This document shows positions 1 through 8,615 of a DNA stretch of 64,000 bases, one piece after another (the stretch's first letter is position 1; every line of letters starts with the position of its first letter). This stretch comes from CAILHX01 sp046155285 (GTDB taxonomy: Bacteria; Pseudomonadota; Gammaproteobacteria; Burkholderiales; Methylophilaceae). The notes under the pieces are model-generated. The model was not told the origin of the DNA. It ran no database searches and worked only from the letters and a program-made list of their open reading frames with translations. The position numbers and the translations under genes were made by a program. The stretch spans positions 72,815 to 136,814 of the forward strand of contig JBJXEA010000010.1 of the NCBI GenBank assembly GCA_046155285.1. The letters run 5' to 3'.

Positions 1-1100
1 GGGTCTTCGGCATACAGTGCGGCACGTTCTTGAATCGGTCTCAACTCGGCCAGCACTGCGTCTATCACCGGCTGTTTGCATTCTATACAGCCGATTCCGG
101 CGCTCTTGCAGCCTTGTTGCACCCAATCTTTGGTGCTATCGCTGGAATACACTTCGTGCAGCTGCCATACCGGACACTTGGCAGGGTCTCCGGGATCAGT
201 ACGGCGAACACGGGCCGGGTCGGTGGGCATGGTTTTGATTTTTTTGGTCACATCTTCAGGCGATTCACGCAGCGAAATGGTGTTGTTGTAGGACTTGGAC
301 ATCTTCTGCCCATCCAGTCCTGGCATTTTTGAGGCGGGCGTGAGCTTGGCTTCCGGCTCGACCAATATCATCTTGCCGCCACCTTCCAGAAATCCCAACA
401 AACGCTCACGATCACCCAAGCTCAAGCCCTGATGTTCTTCAATCAAGGCTTGTGCGGATTCCAGCGCTTCCTCATCACCAGTCTCCTGGTAGCGTGTTCG
501 TGCTTCCTGATAAAGCGCACCCAGCTTGCCTCCCAGTTTTTTAATCGCGGCGGCGGCTTTTTCCTCAAAGCCGGGTTCGCGGCCATAGATATGGTTAAAG
601 CGGCGGGCGATTTCGCGGGTGAATTCGATGTGCGGTACCTGGTCTTCGCCTACGGGGACTTGCGTAGCGTTGTAGATAAGGATGTCAGCGCTTTGTAGCA
701 GCGGATAACCCAAAAAACCATAGGTGGAAAGGTCTTTGCTGGCGAGCTTTTCCTGCTGGTCTTTATAAGTAGGCACGCGTTCTAGCCAGCCTAGCGGGGT
801 CATCATCGAGAGCAAAGTGAACAACTCAGCATGTTCCGGTACGCGCGACTGGATGAAGATGGTGGCATTGGCCGGGTCAACCCCCGCTGCCAACCAGTCT
901 ATGACCATTTCCCACACGCTTTCTTCGATGATTTCCGGTGTGTCGTAGTGGGTGGTGAGCGCGTGCCAATCGGCGACGAAAAACAGGCATTCGTGCTCGT
1001 GTTGCAGCTTCAGCCAATTCTTGAGCACCCCGTGATAGTGCCCCAGATGCAGATTGCCCGTGGGGCGCATGCCTGATAAAACGCGTTCAACTGCCATCAT
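1..1100 (-). CDS. trpS: Tryptophanyl-tRNA synthetase, 3' part cut by window edge
   Basis: Class I aminoacyl-tRNA synthetase charging tRNA-Trp in the cytoplasm. About 366 codons are visible; the C-terminus lies left of the window. The N-terminus carries the HIGH-type signature TGNLHLGH (residues about 12-19), and the KMSKS loop is intact as QKMSKSYNN (near position 300). Between them is an acidic/glycine-rich stretch (LGFLEGGGKMILVEPE) not found in short bacterial TrpS, so this looks like the longer form of about 400 residues; that length is inferred. Two consecutive ATG codons (1100 and 1097) are possible starts. The start lies 6 bases after the stop of the M50 protease gene, so the two are very probably cotranscribed. 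Confidence 0.95.
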   Translation of the reverse strand, partial: MMAVERVLSGMRPTGNLHLGHYHGVLKNWLKLQHEHECLFFVADWHALTTHYDTPEIIEESVWEMVIDWLAAGVDPANATIFIQSRVPEHAELFTLLSMMTPLGWLERVPTYKDQQEKLASKDLSTYGFLGYPLLQSADILIYNATQVPVGEDQVPHIEFTREIARRFNHIYGREPGFEEKAAAAIKKLGGKLGALYQEARTRYQETGDEEALESAQALIEEHQGLSLGDRERLLGFLEGGGKMILVEPEAKLTPASKMPGLDGQKMSKSYNNTISLRESPEDVTKKIKTMPTDPARVRRTDPGDPAKCPVWQLHEVYSSDSTKDWVQQGCKSAGIGCIECKQPVIDAVLAELRPIQERAALYAED

Positions 1101-1106
1101 TCAACC

Positions 1107-1781
1107 TTATAAAAAAATCGCAGAAATTAAGCCCAGCAACACTTTCAACAACGGCCACAAGATGATGTCCAGCACATGCGTGAGCATCAATGCTAACAAA
1201 ATAAAGAAACCATAAGGCTCGATTTTAGCAAATTGCCATGCCATGCGATTGGGTAACAAACTTACCACAATACGTCCGCCATCCAGCGGCGGCAGAGGCA
1301 GCAAATTCAGCACCATGAGCACCGTATTGATCATGACTCCAGCCGCGCCCATAAGAGCAGCAGGCAAGGCAAAGCTATCAGGAAGTATCACTGAAAAACG
1401 TATCAATAGCACCCACAATATCGCCATCAGCAGATTAACTCCGGGACCTGCGGCGGCGACCCAAAGCATGTCTTTTTTCGGATTGCGTAAACGCCCGAAA
1501 TTCACCGGCACCGGCTTTGCCCAACCAAAAAGCATCCCGCCTATCAACAGTGCCAACGCCGGGACAAGCACCGTGCCCACCGGATCTATGTGTCGCGCAG
1601 GATTGAGGCTAATGCGTCCCATTTTGTACGCGGTCATATCGCCAAAGAACTTGGCTGCGTAACCATGAGCGGCCTCATGGACGGTAATGGCGAAAATTAC
1701 AGGCAGCGTATAAATGGCGATGCGCTGCACCGTACCCAAGTCGCCCAACATATTGATGAAATGGTATAGCTCGTTGTTCAA
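1107..1781 (-). CDS. Site-2 protease family (M50) membrane metalloprotease
   Basis: Integral membrane zinc protease of the M50 group, 224 aa. The zinc-binding motif HEAAH is at residues 35-39 in the first hydrophobic segment, and the third ligand motif appears as PPLDGGR with Asp167 near the end of a later membrane segment; this pairing defines the family. Four to five hydrophobic segments are visible. There is no PDZ domain, unlike RseP, so it belongs to the short soluble-substrate-unknown group often found beside trpS and a Sua5-type gene in betaproteobacteria. The start appears to be TTG at 1781, preceded by an AGGAA ribosome site about 7 bases upstream; the in-frame ATG at 1751 has no such site and would leave only 24 residues before the motif. 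The substrate cannot be read from the sequence. Confidence 0.85.
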   Translation of the reverse strand: MNNELYHFINMLGDLGTVQRIAIYTLPVIFAITVHEAAHGYAAKFFGDMTAYKMGRISLNPARHIDPVGTVLVPALALLIGGMLFGWAKPVPVNFGRLRNPKKDMLWVAAAGPGVNLLMAILWVLLIRFSVILPDSFALPAALMGAAGVMINTVLMVLNLLPLPPLDGGRIVVSLLPNRMAWQFAKIEPYGFFILLALMLTHVLDIILWPLLKVLLGLISAIFL

Positions 1782-1806
1782 TCTAGATTCCTATTCGTCG
1801 CACAGG

Positions 1807-2421
1807 CTACAAAGCCCACGCACCCTTGCCTTGCCGCACTAACACAGGCGCAGCTCCTGTCAAATCAATCACCGTGGTCATCTCCATGCTACACGCGCCC
1901 GCATCAATCACCAAATCCAGTTGATGCTCCAAACGGTCTCGAATCACCCATGCTTCATTCAACGGATATTCCTCGTCCGGCAGGCTCAAAGTCATGGACA
2001 GCAGCGGCTCACCCAATTCCTGCAACAGCGCTTGCGTGACTGCATGGCCGGGCACACGCAAACCAATCGTGGCGCGTTTGGGGTGCTGCAAGCGTTTTGG
2101 TAACTCGCGCGTGGCCTCCAGAATGAAAGTGTAGCTGCCCGGCGTATGTGCTTTCAGCAAACGAAACTGGCTGTTATCCACCTTGGCATAGGTGGCAATC
2201 TCCGCCAAATTGCGGCACACCAGCGTGAAATGATGCTGCTCGTCAACGCCGCGAATGAGGCGGATGCGCTGTTGCGCGTCTTTGTCTCCTAGATGGCAGC
2301 CCAGCGCATAGCAAGAATCGGTGGGATAAGCGATGACGCCGCCGTCACGCAAGATTTCTACCGCTTGTTTGATAAGGCGTGGCTGTGGGGTTTCAGGGTG
2401 GATGGTGAAATATTGGGACAT
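1807..2421 (-). CDS. Sua5/YciO/YrdC/YwlC family protein
   Basis: 204 aa single-domain protein of the YrdC fold, which binds ATP and tRNA-like or nucleotide ligands; family members make threonylcarbamoyl-AMP for the t6A37 modification of tRNA. The N-terminal signature GGVIAYPTDSCYALGC (residues about 27-42) and the central RATIGLRVPGH segment are typical. The sequence resembles the YciO branch more than the strict TsaC branch, and YciO proteins are of less certain function, so the enzymatic role is an inference. It ends 26 bases before the M50 protease gene on the same strand and probably forms one transcript with that gene and trpS. Confidence 0.85.
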   Translation of the reverse strand: MSQYFTIHPETPQPRLIKQAVEILRDGGVIAYPTDSCYALGCHLGDKDAQQRIRLIRGVDEQHHFTLVCRNLAEIATYAKVDNSQFRLLKAHTPGSYTFILEATRELPKRLQHPKRATIGLRVPGHAVTQALLQELGEPLLSMTLSLPDEEYPLNEAWVIRDRLEHQLDLVIDAGACSMEMTTVIDLTGAAPVLVRQGKGAWAL

Positions 2422-2451
2422 ATTTTTTAGTCACTAAGATGAAACTACCAC

Positions 2452-2557
2452 CGTCATTCCCGCGTAGGCGGGAATCCAGCCGAGCCACAGAGGCGCTAAA
2501 TAGTCACACTCAACTCCGTTGATATTTGACTGGATTCCCGCCTCCGCGGGAATGACG
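2452..2557. repeat. REP-like pair of inverted palindromic units
   Basis: Two 28-base units face each other across about 50 bases: the left one begins CGTCATTCCCGCG and the right one (2530-2557) ends CGCGGGAATGACG. Each unit has an internal GC-rich hairpin (TTCCCGC...GCGGGAA), and the two pair with one another. The units differ in the hairpin loop (taggc against ctccg). This lies in the gap between two same-strand genes and is a common dispersed intergenic repeat type of proteobacteria. Confidence 0.8.
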
Positions 2558-2566
2558 ATAATTTGG

Positions 2567-3424
2567 CTAATGTTTTTGTTCTTCAACCTCTTCCCAATCA
2601 TGCCATACCGGCACACACCCCGCAGGCAGCTCTGGCAAGCGTCCCATTTCCATATAACTATGTGCAGCACCGTGATAATCCGAGCCTTGCGAGGCCATCA
2701 AGTCAAACTGATGCGCCAGCCGCGCAAACTCTTGATATTGGTCTTTGCTGTGACTGCCTGTCACCACCTCAATCGCCTCGCCACCCATCTCGCGGAATTC
2801 ACTCAGTAACCTGAGCATATTAGTGCGACCCAAGTCGTAGCGCCCAGGGTGTGCAATGACAGGAATGCCGCCGCTGGCGATTATCCAGCCCATCGCGTCT
2901 TCCATATTCGCCCAACGATGCTCAAAATAGCCGGGCTTGCCTTTCACCAAGTAATTTTTGAACACGCTGCGGTTATCTTTGGCGTAGCCTTGCGCCACCA
3001 AAAACCTCGCAAAATGGGTGCGGCTAATCAAGCCGCCTTCACCGACAAAAGCGTATGCGCCTTGCAAACTGCCTCCTATGCCTATTTTGCTCAAACCAGC
3101 CGCCATGCCTTCAGCGCGAATGTGGCGGCCTTCACGAATTCTGGCTAATCCCGCCAGCAAAGGCGCAAAATCGGGCGCAATCTTCAAGCCCACAATATGC
3201 AAAGTGCGATTATTCCAAGTCACCGAAATCTCTACGCCGTTAATCAAGCGCATGCCCAACTCATGCGCCACGCCTCGCGCTTCATCCAAACCACGCACGT
3301 CGTCATGGTCAGTCAAGGCCAACACTTTTACCCCCTGTGCCGCTGCGTGGCGCACCAAAGCTGCAGGCGCGAGTGTGCCGTCGGATACGGTGGAGTGGCA
3401 GTGAAGGTCAATATGGGAAGGCAT
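2567..3424 (-). CDS. PHP-domain phosphoesterase (RNase AM / YciV-type)
   Basis: 285 aa cytoplasmic metal-dependent phosphoesterase. The PHP metal ligands are all visible: HxH as DLHCHS (His8, His10), TDHDD (residues 39-42), EIS after the GVEIS strand, AHPGRY in the second half, and GSDYH near the C-terminus. This architecture matches the E. coli YciV/RNase AM group, which hydrolyses 3',5'-nucleoside bisphosphates and trims RNA 5' ends; assignment to that activity is by family resemblance. The gene starts back to back with yciB (68 bases between starts), so the gap should contain two divergent promoters, although no convincing hexamers were found there. Confidence 0.88.
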   Translation of the reverse strand: MPSHIDLHCHSTVSDGTLAPAALVRHAAAQGVKVLALTDHDDVRGLDEARGVAHELGMRLINGVEISVTWNNRTLHIVGLKIAPDFAPLLAGLARIREGRHIRAEGMAAGLSKIGIGGSLQGAYAFVGEGGLISRTHFARFLVAQGYAKDNRSVFKNYLVKGKPGYFEHRWANMEDAMGWIIASGGIPVIAHPGRYDLGRTNMLRLLSEFREMGGEAIEVVTGSHSKDQYQEFARLAHQFDLMASQGSDYHGAAHSYMEMGRLPELPAGCVPVWHDWEEVEEQKH

Positions 3425-3492
3425 GATCAGATTAAGCTTGAGAGGCAGGCCGAATCATAGCAAAATGGCGACCTTACCGATACCTACGACTG

Positions 3493-4035
3493 ATGTCACC
3501 TATGAAGTTTCTGTTTGATTTATTTCCGGTTATTTTGTTTTTTGCGGTGTTCAAGATGTACGGCATCTACGCCGCCACCGCCAGCGCCATCGTCGCCACG
3601 CTAGTGCAAATTGCCTGGGTAAAATTTAGGCACGGCAAGGTTGAGCCTATGCTCATCATCAGCGGCGTGATTATTGTGGTGTTCGGCGGCGCTACACTGC
3701 TGCTGCACAACGAAACTTTCATCAAGTGGAAACCCACAGTGCTGTATTGGTGTTTTGCAGTAGGGCTTTTATTAGCGGAAGTCATCTGGCACAAAAACGT
3801 AATCCGCAACCTGATGCAAGGGCAGATAAAGTTGCCAGAAAATGTTTGGCGACAGGTCAATTGGGCTTGGGCGGCGTTTTTTACGCTGCTTGGCTTCATC
3901 AACATCTACGTTGCATTTCACTATTCCACGTCCGATTGGGTCAACTTCAAGCTATTCGGCACGACTGGTTTGATGCTGGTGTTTGTGGTGCTGCAAGGCC
4001 TGTATCTGTCGCGTTTTATGGAAAAGGACGAGTAA
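3493..4035 (+). CDS. yciB: Inner-membrane septation protein YciB (septation protein A)
   Basis: 180 aa polytopic inner-membrane protein with about five hydrophobic segments. The start MKFLFDLFPVILFF and the later WKPTVLYW, NVWRQVNWAWAAFF and NLMQGQ-type segments are characteristic of the YciB/IspZ family, which in other bacteria acts in cell-envelope synthesis and septation. Two in-frame ATGs are possible: 3493 and 3502; the second gives the family's usual MKFLFD beginning, and neither has a strong ribosome site. The stop codon touches the start of the YciI-like gene. The cluster yciB-yciI-bolA-parvulin is a standard betaproteobacterial arrangement. Confidence 0.93.
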   Translation: MSPMKFLFDLFPVILFFAVFKMYGIYAATASAIVATLVQIAWVKFRHGKVEPMLIISGVIIVVFGGATLLLHNETFIKWKPTVLYWCFAVGLLLAEVIWHKNVIRNLMQGQIKLPENVWRQVNWAWAAFFTLLGFINIYVAFHYSTSDWVNFKLFGTTGLMLVFVVLQGLYLSRFMEKDE

Positions 4036-4335
4036 ATGCTATATGCGATTATGGCTGAGGACACTCATAACAGCCTTGAAAGACGGCTAGAGCATCGCCC
4101 GCCACATCTGGCGCGGCTGCAAGCGCTACAAGACCAAGGTCGTTTAATACTGGCCGGCCCCTTCCCCGCCATTGATAGCGTTGATCCCGGTTCGGCAGGT
4201 TTTTCTGGCAGTTTAATCGTGGCTGAATTTAGCGATTTGGAAGCCGCGCAGGAATGGGCAAAGGCTGACCCTTTTATGCTCAATGGTGTGTACAAACAAG
4301 TCACGGTCAAGCCTTTCCGTAAGACTTTGCCGTGA
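4036..4335 (+). CDS. yciI: YciI family protein
   Basis: 99 aa, single YciI domain with a ferredoxin-like dimeric alpha-beta barrel fold. The N-terminal MLYAIMAED segment, the R-x3-RPPHLARL region with its conserved His, and the GSLIVAEF...WAKADPF block with the Asp-Pro pair are family hallmarks. The biochemical role of YciI proteins is not settled. The start codon follows the yciB stop directly, so translation is probably coupled, and the stop overlaps the region where bolA starts. Confidence 0.88.
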   Translation: MLYAIMAEDTHNSLERRLEHRPPHLARLQALQDQGRLILAGPFPAIDSVDPGSAGFSGSLIVAEFSDLEAAQEWAKADPFMLNGVYKQVTVKPFRKTLP

Positions 4336-4342
4336 GCACGCT

Positions 4343-4597
4343 GTGAGTATAGAGCTTTTACGCGAACGACTTACCTCACTCCAGCCTAGCCGCTTGGAAA
4401 TCACCGACGACAGCGCTGCACACCGTGGACACGCCGGCAGCACCGGTGGCGGACACTATACCGTGACCATCGAAAGTTCGCTTTTCAGTGGAAAATCAAC
4501 GATAATTCGGCATCGTTTAATTTATGAAGCGGTAGGCGATTTGATTCCCACCCGCGTTCACGCATTAAGCATTAACGCAATTGCGCCAGTTCAATAA
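4343..4597 (+). CDS. bolA: BolA family protein
   Basis: 84 aa BolA/IbaG-type protein; such proteins partner monothiol glutaredoxins and carry or transfer a [2Fe-2S] cluster. The invariant histidine appears in the FSGKSTIIRHRLIYEAV segment, and GHYTVTIES precedes it in the expected place. The in-frame start is GTG at 4343, 7 bases after the yciI stop; an upstream ATG at 4283 would lie inside yciI and give an unrelated 20-residue extension, so it was not chosen. There is no Cys in the loop region. Confidence 0.85.
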   Translation: MSIELLRERLTSLQPSRLEITDDSAAHRGHAGSTGGGHYTVTIESSLFSGKSTIIRHRLIYEAVGDLIPTRVHALSINAIAPVQ

Positions 4598-4617
4598 ACC
4601 CAATGAAGGAAAACTCA

Positions 4618-5418
4618 ATGTACTCTTTTAGCAAACTCTTAGGCGCACTGTTACTCACCGCCGCCATGAGCGCACACGCCGCCGACCCCGCTACTGTCAA
4701 CGGCAAACCCGTCAAACAATCATTGCTGGATTTTATGGTGAAAGAATTAACCGCCAACGGGCAAAAAGTAGATGATGATGTACACGCCGCGCTAGTAAAC
4801 CGTTTGATTGGGAACGAAGTGGTGCTTCAAGAAGCGCAAAAGGCCGGCATTGATAAAAGCGCTGATTTTCTTGCCAAGCAAGAACTCACCACGCGCGAGT
4901 TGCTGGTCAACACCTTCTTACAAGACTACATCAAGAAAAATCCGGTAGATGACGCCGCTGTTAAAGCTGAATACGACAAGTTCAAAGACCAATGGGGCAG
5001 CAAGGAATACAAAGCCAGCCACATTTTGGTGAAGACCGAGCAAGAAGCCAAAGATGTCATCGCGCAACTGGGGAAAAAGGGCGACTTCACCAAAATCGCC
5101 AAAGAAAAATCTCTGGATAGTTCTAAAGATAAAGGTGGTGATCTAGGCTGGTTTCCGCCAGCACGTATGGTGCGACCATTTGCTGAGGCAGTTGTTAAAC
5201 TACAAAAAGGTGCTTACACCACCACGGCAGTACAAACTCAGTTTGGCTGGCACGTGATAAAGTTGGAAGATACGCGTGATGCACAACCTCCGGCATTTGA
5301 AACTGTTAAAGACGAACTTCGCGCCAATATGCAAAAGCAAAAAATCGTGACCTTGGTGAATGATTTACGCGCTAAGGCCAAGATTGTGGACAACAGCCCA
5401 GCCAAAGCCAAAAAATAA
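4618..5418 (+). CDS. Periplasmic parvulin-type peptidyl-prolyl isomerase
   Basis: 266 aa exported foldase. A signal peptide is clear (MYSFSKLLGALLLTAAMSAHA, cleavage after AHA). An N-terminal SurA-like helical part is followed by one parvulin rotamase domain at residues about 130-220, with the signatures ASHILVKTE, DKGGDLGWF and QFGWHVIKLED. The C-terminus is lysine-rich (AKAKK). ATG 4618 is preferred over ATG 4603 because the AAGGAAA ribosome site lies between them and serves 4618, and because the signal peptide starts there. It is the last gene of the yciB cluster and is closed by a strong terminator. The likely role is folding or stabilising outer-membrane or periplasmic proteins. Confidence 0.9.
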   Translation: MYSFSKLLGALLLTAAMSAHAADPATVNGKPVKQSLLDFMVKELTANGQKVDDDVHAALVNRLIGNEVVLQEAQKAGIDKSADFLAKQELTTRELLVNTFLQDYIKKNPVDDAAVKAEYDKFKDQWGSKEYKASHILVKTEQEAKDVIAQLGKKGDFTKIAKEKSLDSSKDKGGDLGWFPPARMVRPFAEAVVKLQKGAYTTTAVQTQFGWHVIKLEDTRDAQPPAFETVKDELRANMQKQKIVTLVNDLRAKAKIVDNSPAKAKK

Positions 5419-5434
5419 ACTTTTGTTTTAAGCA

Positions 5435-5467
5435 AAAAGGCATCTGGATTTACGCCAGATGCCTTTT
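5435..5467 (+). terminator. Rho-independent terminator after the parvulin gene
   Basis: A perfect 13-bp stem (AAAAGGCATCTGG / CCAGATGCCTTTT) with a 7-base loop ends in a short T run. It begins 16 bases after the stop codon. Confidence 0.85.
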
Positions 5468-5474
5468 CTACTTT

Positions 5475-5480
5475 TATAAT
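5475..5480 (+). promoter_or_regulatory. Probable -10 box for dcd
   Basis: A perfect TATAAT lies 26 bases ahead of the dcd start. No good -35 hexamer is visible at 16-18 bases, where the terminator stem of the previous gene sits. Confidence 0.4.
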
Positions 5481-5506
5481 GCGCTCTCACTTTAGGGAAC
5501 GATGCA

Positions 5507-6079
5507 ATGAGTATTAAATCAGACAAATGGATACGCCGCATGGCAGCAGACACCGGCATGATAGAGCCGTTTGAGCCGAATCAGGTGAAGCAGGTCAACG
5601 GCCAAAAACTCGTGTCTTACGGCACTTCCAGTTACGGTTACGACATCCGCTGCTCCAGCGAATTCAAGCTGTTCACCAACATTAACAGCACCATCGTTGA
5701 TCCCAAAAATTTCGACCCGAATTCTTTCGTGGAAGTGAACGCCGATTTCTGCATCATTCCGCCCAACTCCTTCGCACTGGCACGCACTGTGGAGTATTTC
5801 CGCATTCCTCGCAATGTACTGACCATCTGCTTGGGAAAATCCACCTACGCACGTTGCGGCATCATCGTCAACGTCACCCCGTTTGAACCTGAATGGGAAG
5901 GCTTTGTCACGCTGGAATTCAGCAACACCACCCCGCTACCAGCCAAGATTTACGCCAACGAAGGCTGCGCGCAAGTGCTATTCTTTGAGGCCGACGACGA
6001 CGACGTGTGCGAGACTTCCTACAAAGACCGTGGCGGCAAGTATCAAGGGCAGCACGGCGTGACTTTACCCAAGATTTAA
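5507..6079 (+). CDS. dcd: dCTP deaminase
   Basis: 190 aa cytoplasmic homotrimeric enzyme that deaminates dCTP to dUTP, feeding dTMP synthesis. The family blocks are present: SSYGYDIRC near residue 45, GKSTYARCGI with the conserved arginines near residue 115, FEPEWEGFVTLEFSN with the catalytic Glu, and the C-terminal lid KYQGQHGVTLPK that closes over the nucleotide. Length matches the E. coli enzyme. ATG 5507 follows TTTAGGGAACG; the overlapping ATG at 5502 opens only a three-codon frame. Confidence 0.97.
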   Translation: MSIKSDKWIRRMAADTGMIEPFEPNQVKQVNGQKLVSYGTSSYGYDIRCSSEFKLFTNINSTIVDPKNFDPNSFVEVNADFCIIPPNSFALARTVEYFRIPRNVLTICLGKSTYARCGIIVNVTPFEPEWEGFVTLEFSNTTPLPAKIYANEGCAQVLFFEADDDDVCETSYKDRGGKYQGQHGVTLPKI

Positions 6080-6087
6080 GCCGCACC

Positions 6088-6306
6088 ATGCACCCCGAAA
6101 AAGTCATCTGGCGCGACCCTCAAGGCAAGATAGTGGCTTGCGTTGAGAAGAATAAGGTGATGCGTGAAAATCTGGAAGAAATTCAGCAAATCTGCCAAGA
6201 CGCGCTAGAAGACGCAGTGCTGATGGGCTGTGATGAACAACAATTCCGCGCGGTATTGCTCGATCTCGTCAACGGCCTCGCCAACCCCTATCCACCTCTA
6301 CAATAA
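6088..6306 (+). CDS. Small conserved-looking hypothetical protein
   Basis: 72 aa acidic cytoplasmic protein without a signal peptide or membrane segment. It starts 8 bases after the dcd stop, so it probably shares that transcript. The sequence is largely helical in character (ENLEEIQQICQDALEDAVLM) with two Cys residues and ends NPYPPLQ. I do not recognise a named domain. The coding frame is open and has codon use like its neighbours, and the tight spacing supports a real gene. Confidence 0.65.
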   Translation: MHPEKVIWRDPQGKIVACVEKNKVMRENLEEIQQICQDALEDAVLMGCDEQQFRAVLLDLVNGLANPYPPLQ

Positions 6307-6374
6307 GTCGCAACATCAGTTGTCACACTTATTCCGTAATCTAGCTCTTAAGTTTTCCCCATTAGGGAGGTTCT

Positions 6375-8615
6375 ATGAAATTCCGTTTCCCCGTTGTCAT
6401 CATTGACGAAGATTTTCGTTCCGAAAATACTTCTGGCTTAGGCATCCGCGTACTCGCCAAAGCCATCGAAGAAGAAGGTTTCGAAGTATTAGGCGTCACC
6501 AGCTTTGTGGATATGGCCTCGTTCGCGCAACAACAAAGCCGCGCTTCAGCCTTCATCTTGGCCATAGACGACGAAGAATTTGCTGAGGAATCAAGTGGTG
6601 GATCAAAAGCGGCCTTAGACCGTTTACGCAAATTCGTAGATGAAATTCGCTTTCGCAACGAAGAAATCCCCATCTTTCTGCATGGTGAAACCAGGACTTC
6701 ACGCCACATCCCCAATGAAATTCTGCGTGAACTGAATGGCTTCATCCACATGTATGAAGACACGCCAGAATTCATCGCGCGTTACATCGTACGCGAAGCG
6801 AAAGCTTATTTGGATTCGCTACCGCCACCATTCTTCCGCGCCCTCACCAATTATGCCGCTGACGGCTCCTACTCCTGGCATTGCCCCGGTCATTCGGGTG
6901 GCGTGGCTTTCCTGAAATCCCCCGTTGGTCAGATGTTTCACCAGTTTTTTGGCGAGAATATGCTGCGTGCCGATGTATGCAACGCGGTAGACGAACTCGG
7001 TCAGTTGCTCGACCACACCGGCCCAGTAGCCGCATCCGAGCGCAATGCGGCGCGGATTTTCAACTGCGATCATCTGTACTTTGTCACCAACGGCACTTCC
7101 ACCAGCAACAAAATCGTGTGGAACTCAACTGTGGCTCCGGGCGACGTGGTGGTGGTGGATCGCAACTGCCATAAATCGGTACTGCATTCCATCATGCTCA
7201 CCGGCGCGATTCCGGTGTTTTTAATGCCTACGCGCAATCATTTCGGCATCATCGGGCCGATTCCGAGAGAGGAATTCGAGTGGGAAAACATACAAAAGAA
7301 AATAGAGAAAAACCCTTTCGCGCTGGATAAAAACGCCAAACCGCGTGTATTGACCATCACCCAAAGCACCTACGACGGCATTCTCTACAACGTGGAAGAA
7401 ATCAAGGAAATGCTGGACGGCAAGATAGACACCCTGCATTTCGACGAAGCCTGGCTGCCGCACGCGTCTTTCCATGACTTTTACGGTGATTACCACGCCA
7501 TAGGCGCAGACCGCCCGCGCTGCAAGGAATCCATGATTTTCTCCACACAATCCACGCACAAAATGCTGGCGGGTTTGAGCCAAGCCTCACAGATTCTGGT
7601 GCAGGATGCCGAGAACTATCAGCTAGACCGCGACGTGTTCAACGAAGCCTATTTGATGCACACCTCCACCAGCCCACAGTATTCCATCATCGCCAGTTGC
7701 GACGTGGCGGCGGCCATGATGGAGCCACCTGGCGGCACTGCGCTGGTGGAAGAATCCATCAAAGAAGCGCTGGATTTCCGCCGCGCCATGCGTAAAGTGG
7801 ACGAAGAATGGGGCGCGGCTTGGTGGTTCAAGGTTTGGGGGCCAGATGACCTTTCGGAAGAAGGCATCGAAGAGCGCGAAGCGTGGATGTTGAAGACCAA
7901 AGCGCGTTGGCACGGCTTTGGCAAAGTGGCGAAAAATTTCAACATGTTAGACCCAATCAAAGCCACGGTGATTACCCCGGGGCTGGATGTGGAAGGTGAT
8001 TTCTCTGATGAATTCGGCATCCCCGCCGCGATTGTCACCAAATATCTGGCGGAACACGGCGTAATTGTGGAAAAAACAGGTCTTTATTCCTTTTTCATCA
8101 TGTTCACCATCGGCATCACCAAAGGCCGTTGGAACACGCTGGTAGCGGCGTTGCAGCAATTCAAGGATGACTACGACAAGAACCAACAACTGTGGCGCGT
8201 GCTGCCTGTGTTTGTGGCTAAACATCCGATGTATGAAAAAATGGGCTTACGCGATTTATGCACCCAGATTCACGAAGTGTATCGCGCCAATGACGTGGCG
8301 AGGCTGACGACGGAAATGTATCTTTCCGACATGATTCCGGCCATGAAACCGGCGGATGCTTTCGCCAAAATGGCACACCGCGAGATTGAACGTGTGGCGA
8401 TTGAAAATTTGGAAGGTCGCATTACCAGTGTGCTGCTCACACCCTACCCGCCTGGCATCCCGCTACTCATCCCCGGCGAGCGTTTTAACGCCATCATCGT
8501 GCGCTATTTGAAGTTTGCGCGCGAATTCAACGCACGTTTCCCCGGATTTGAAACTGATATTCACGGGCTGGTGAAAGATGAAGGCGGCGACTACCACGTA
8601 GACTGCGTGGCTTAG
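6375..8615 (+). CDS. Arginine/lysine/ornithine decarboxylase (fold-I PLP enzyme)
   Basis: 746 aa cytoplasmic enzyme of the prokaryotic ornithine/lysine/arginine decarboxylase family (large AdiA/CadA-like type). Domain order: a response-regulator-like wing domain at residues about 1-130 (VVIIDEDFRSENTSG), a linker, the PLP-binding core with SWHCPGHSGG and VTNGTSTSNK, the Schiff-base lysine in STQSTHKML (Lys396), and a C-terminal domain ending near DVHV-type residues. The product would be agmatine, cadaverine or putrescine; a single biosynthetic enzyme of this type supplies polyamines in many betaproteobacteria, and substrate choice cannot be settled here. A strong GGGAGG ribosome site lies 4 bases ahead of ATG. 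Its stop overlaps the convergent folA stop by 4 bases. Confidence 0.92.
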   Translation: MKFRFPVVIIDEDFRSENTSGLGIRVLAKAIEEEGFEVLGVTSFVDMASFAQQQSRASAFILAIDDEEFAEESSGGSKAALDRLRKFVDEIRFRNEEIPIFLHGETRTSRHIPNEILRELNGFIHMYEDTPEFIARYIVREAKAYLDSLPPPFFRALTNYAADGSYSWHCPGHSGGVAFLKSPVGQMFHQFFGENMLRADVCNAVDELGQLLDHTGPVAASERNAARIFNCDHLYFVTNGTSTSNKIVWNSTVAPGDVVVVDRNCHKSVLHSIMLTGAIPVFLMPTRNHFGIIGPIPREEFEWENIQKKIEKNPFALDKNAKPRVLTITQSTYDGILYNVEEIKEMLDGKIDTLHFDEAWLPHASFHDFYGDYHAIGADRPRCKESMIFSTQSTHKMLAGLSQASQILVQDAENYQLDRDVFNEAYLMHTSTSPQYSIIASCDVAAAMMEPPGGTALVEESIKEALDFRRAMRKVDEEWGAAWWFKVWGPDDLSEEGIEEREAWMLKTKARWHGFGKVAKNFNMLDPIKATVITPGLDVEGDFSDEFGIPAAIVTKYLAEHGVIVEKTGLYSFFIMFTIGITKGRWNTLVAALQQFKDDYDKNQQLWRVLPVFVAKHPMYEKMGLRDLCTQIHEVYRANDVARLTTEMYLSDMIPAMKPADAFAKMAHREIERVAIENLEGRITSVLLTPYPPGIPLLIPGERFNAIIVRYLKFAREFNARFPGFETDIHGLVKDEGGDYHVDCVA

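Noticed and set aside
1..1100. Several plus-strand open frames over the left edge
   Set aside because: They lie opposite trpS, whose catalytic motifs are clear on the minus strand.
4603..4617. ATG 4603 as the start of the parvulin gene
   Set aside because: The ribosome site and the signal peptide both point to ATG 4618.
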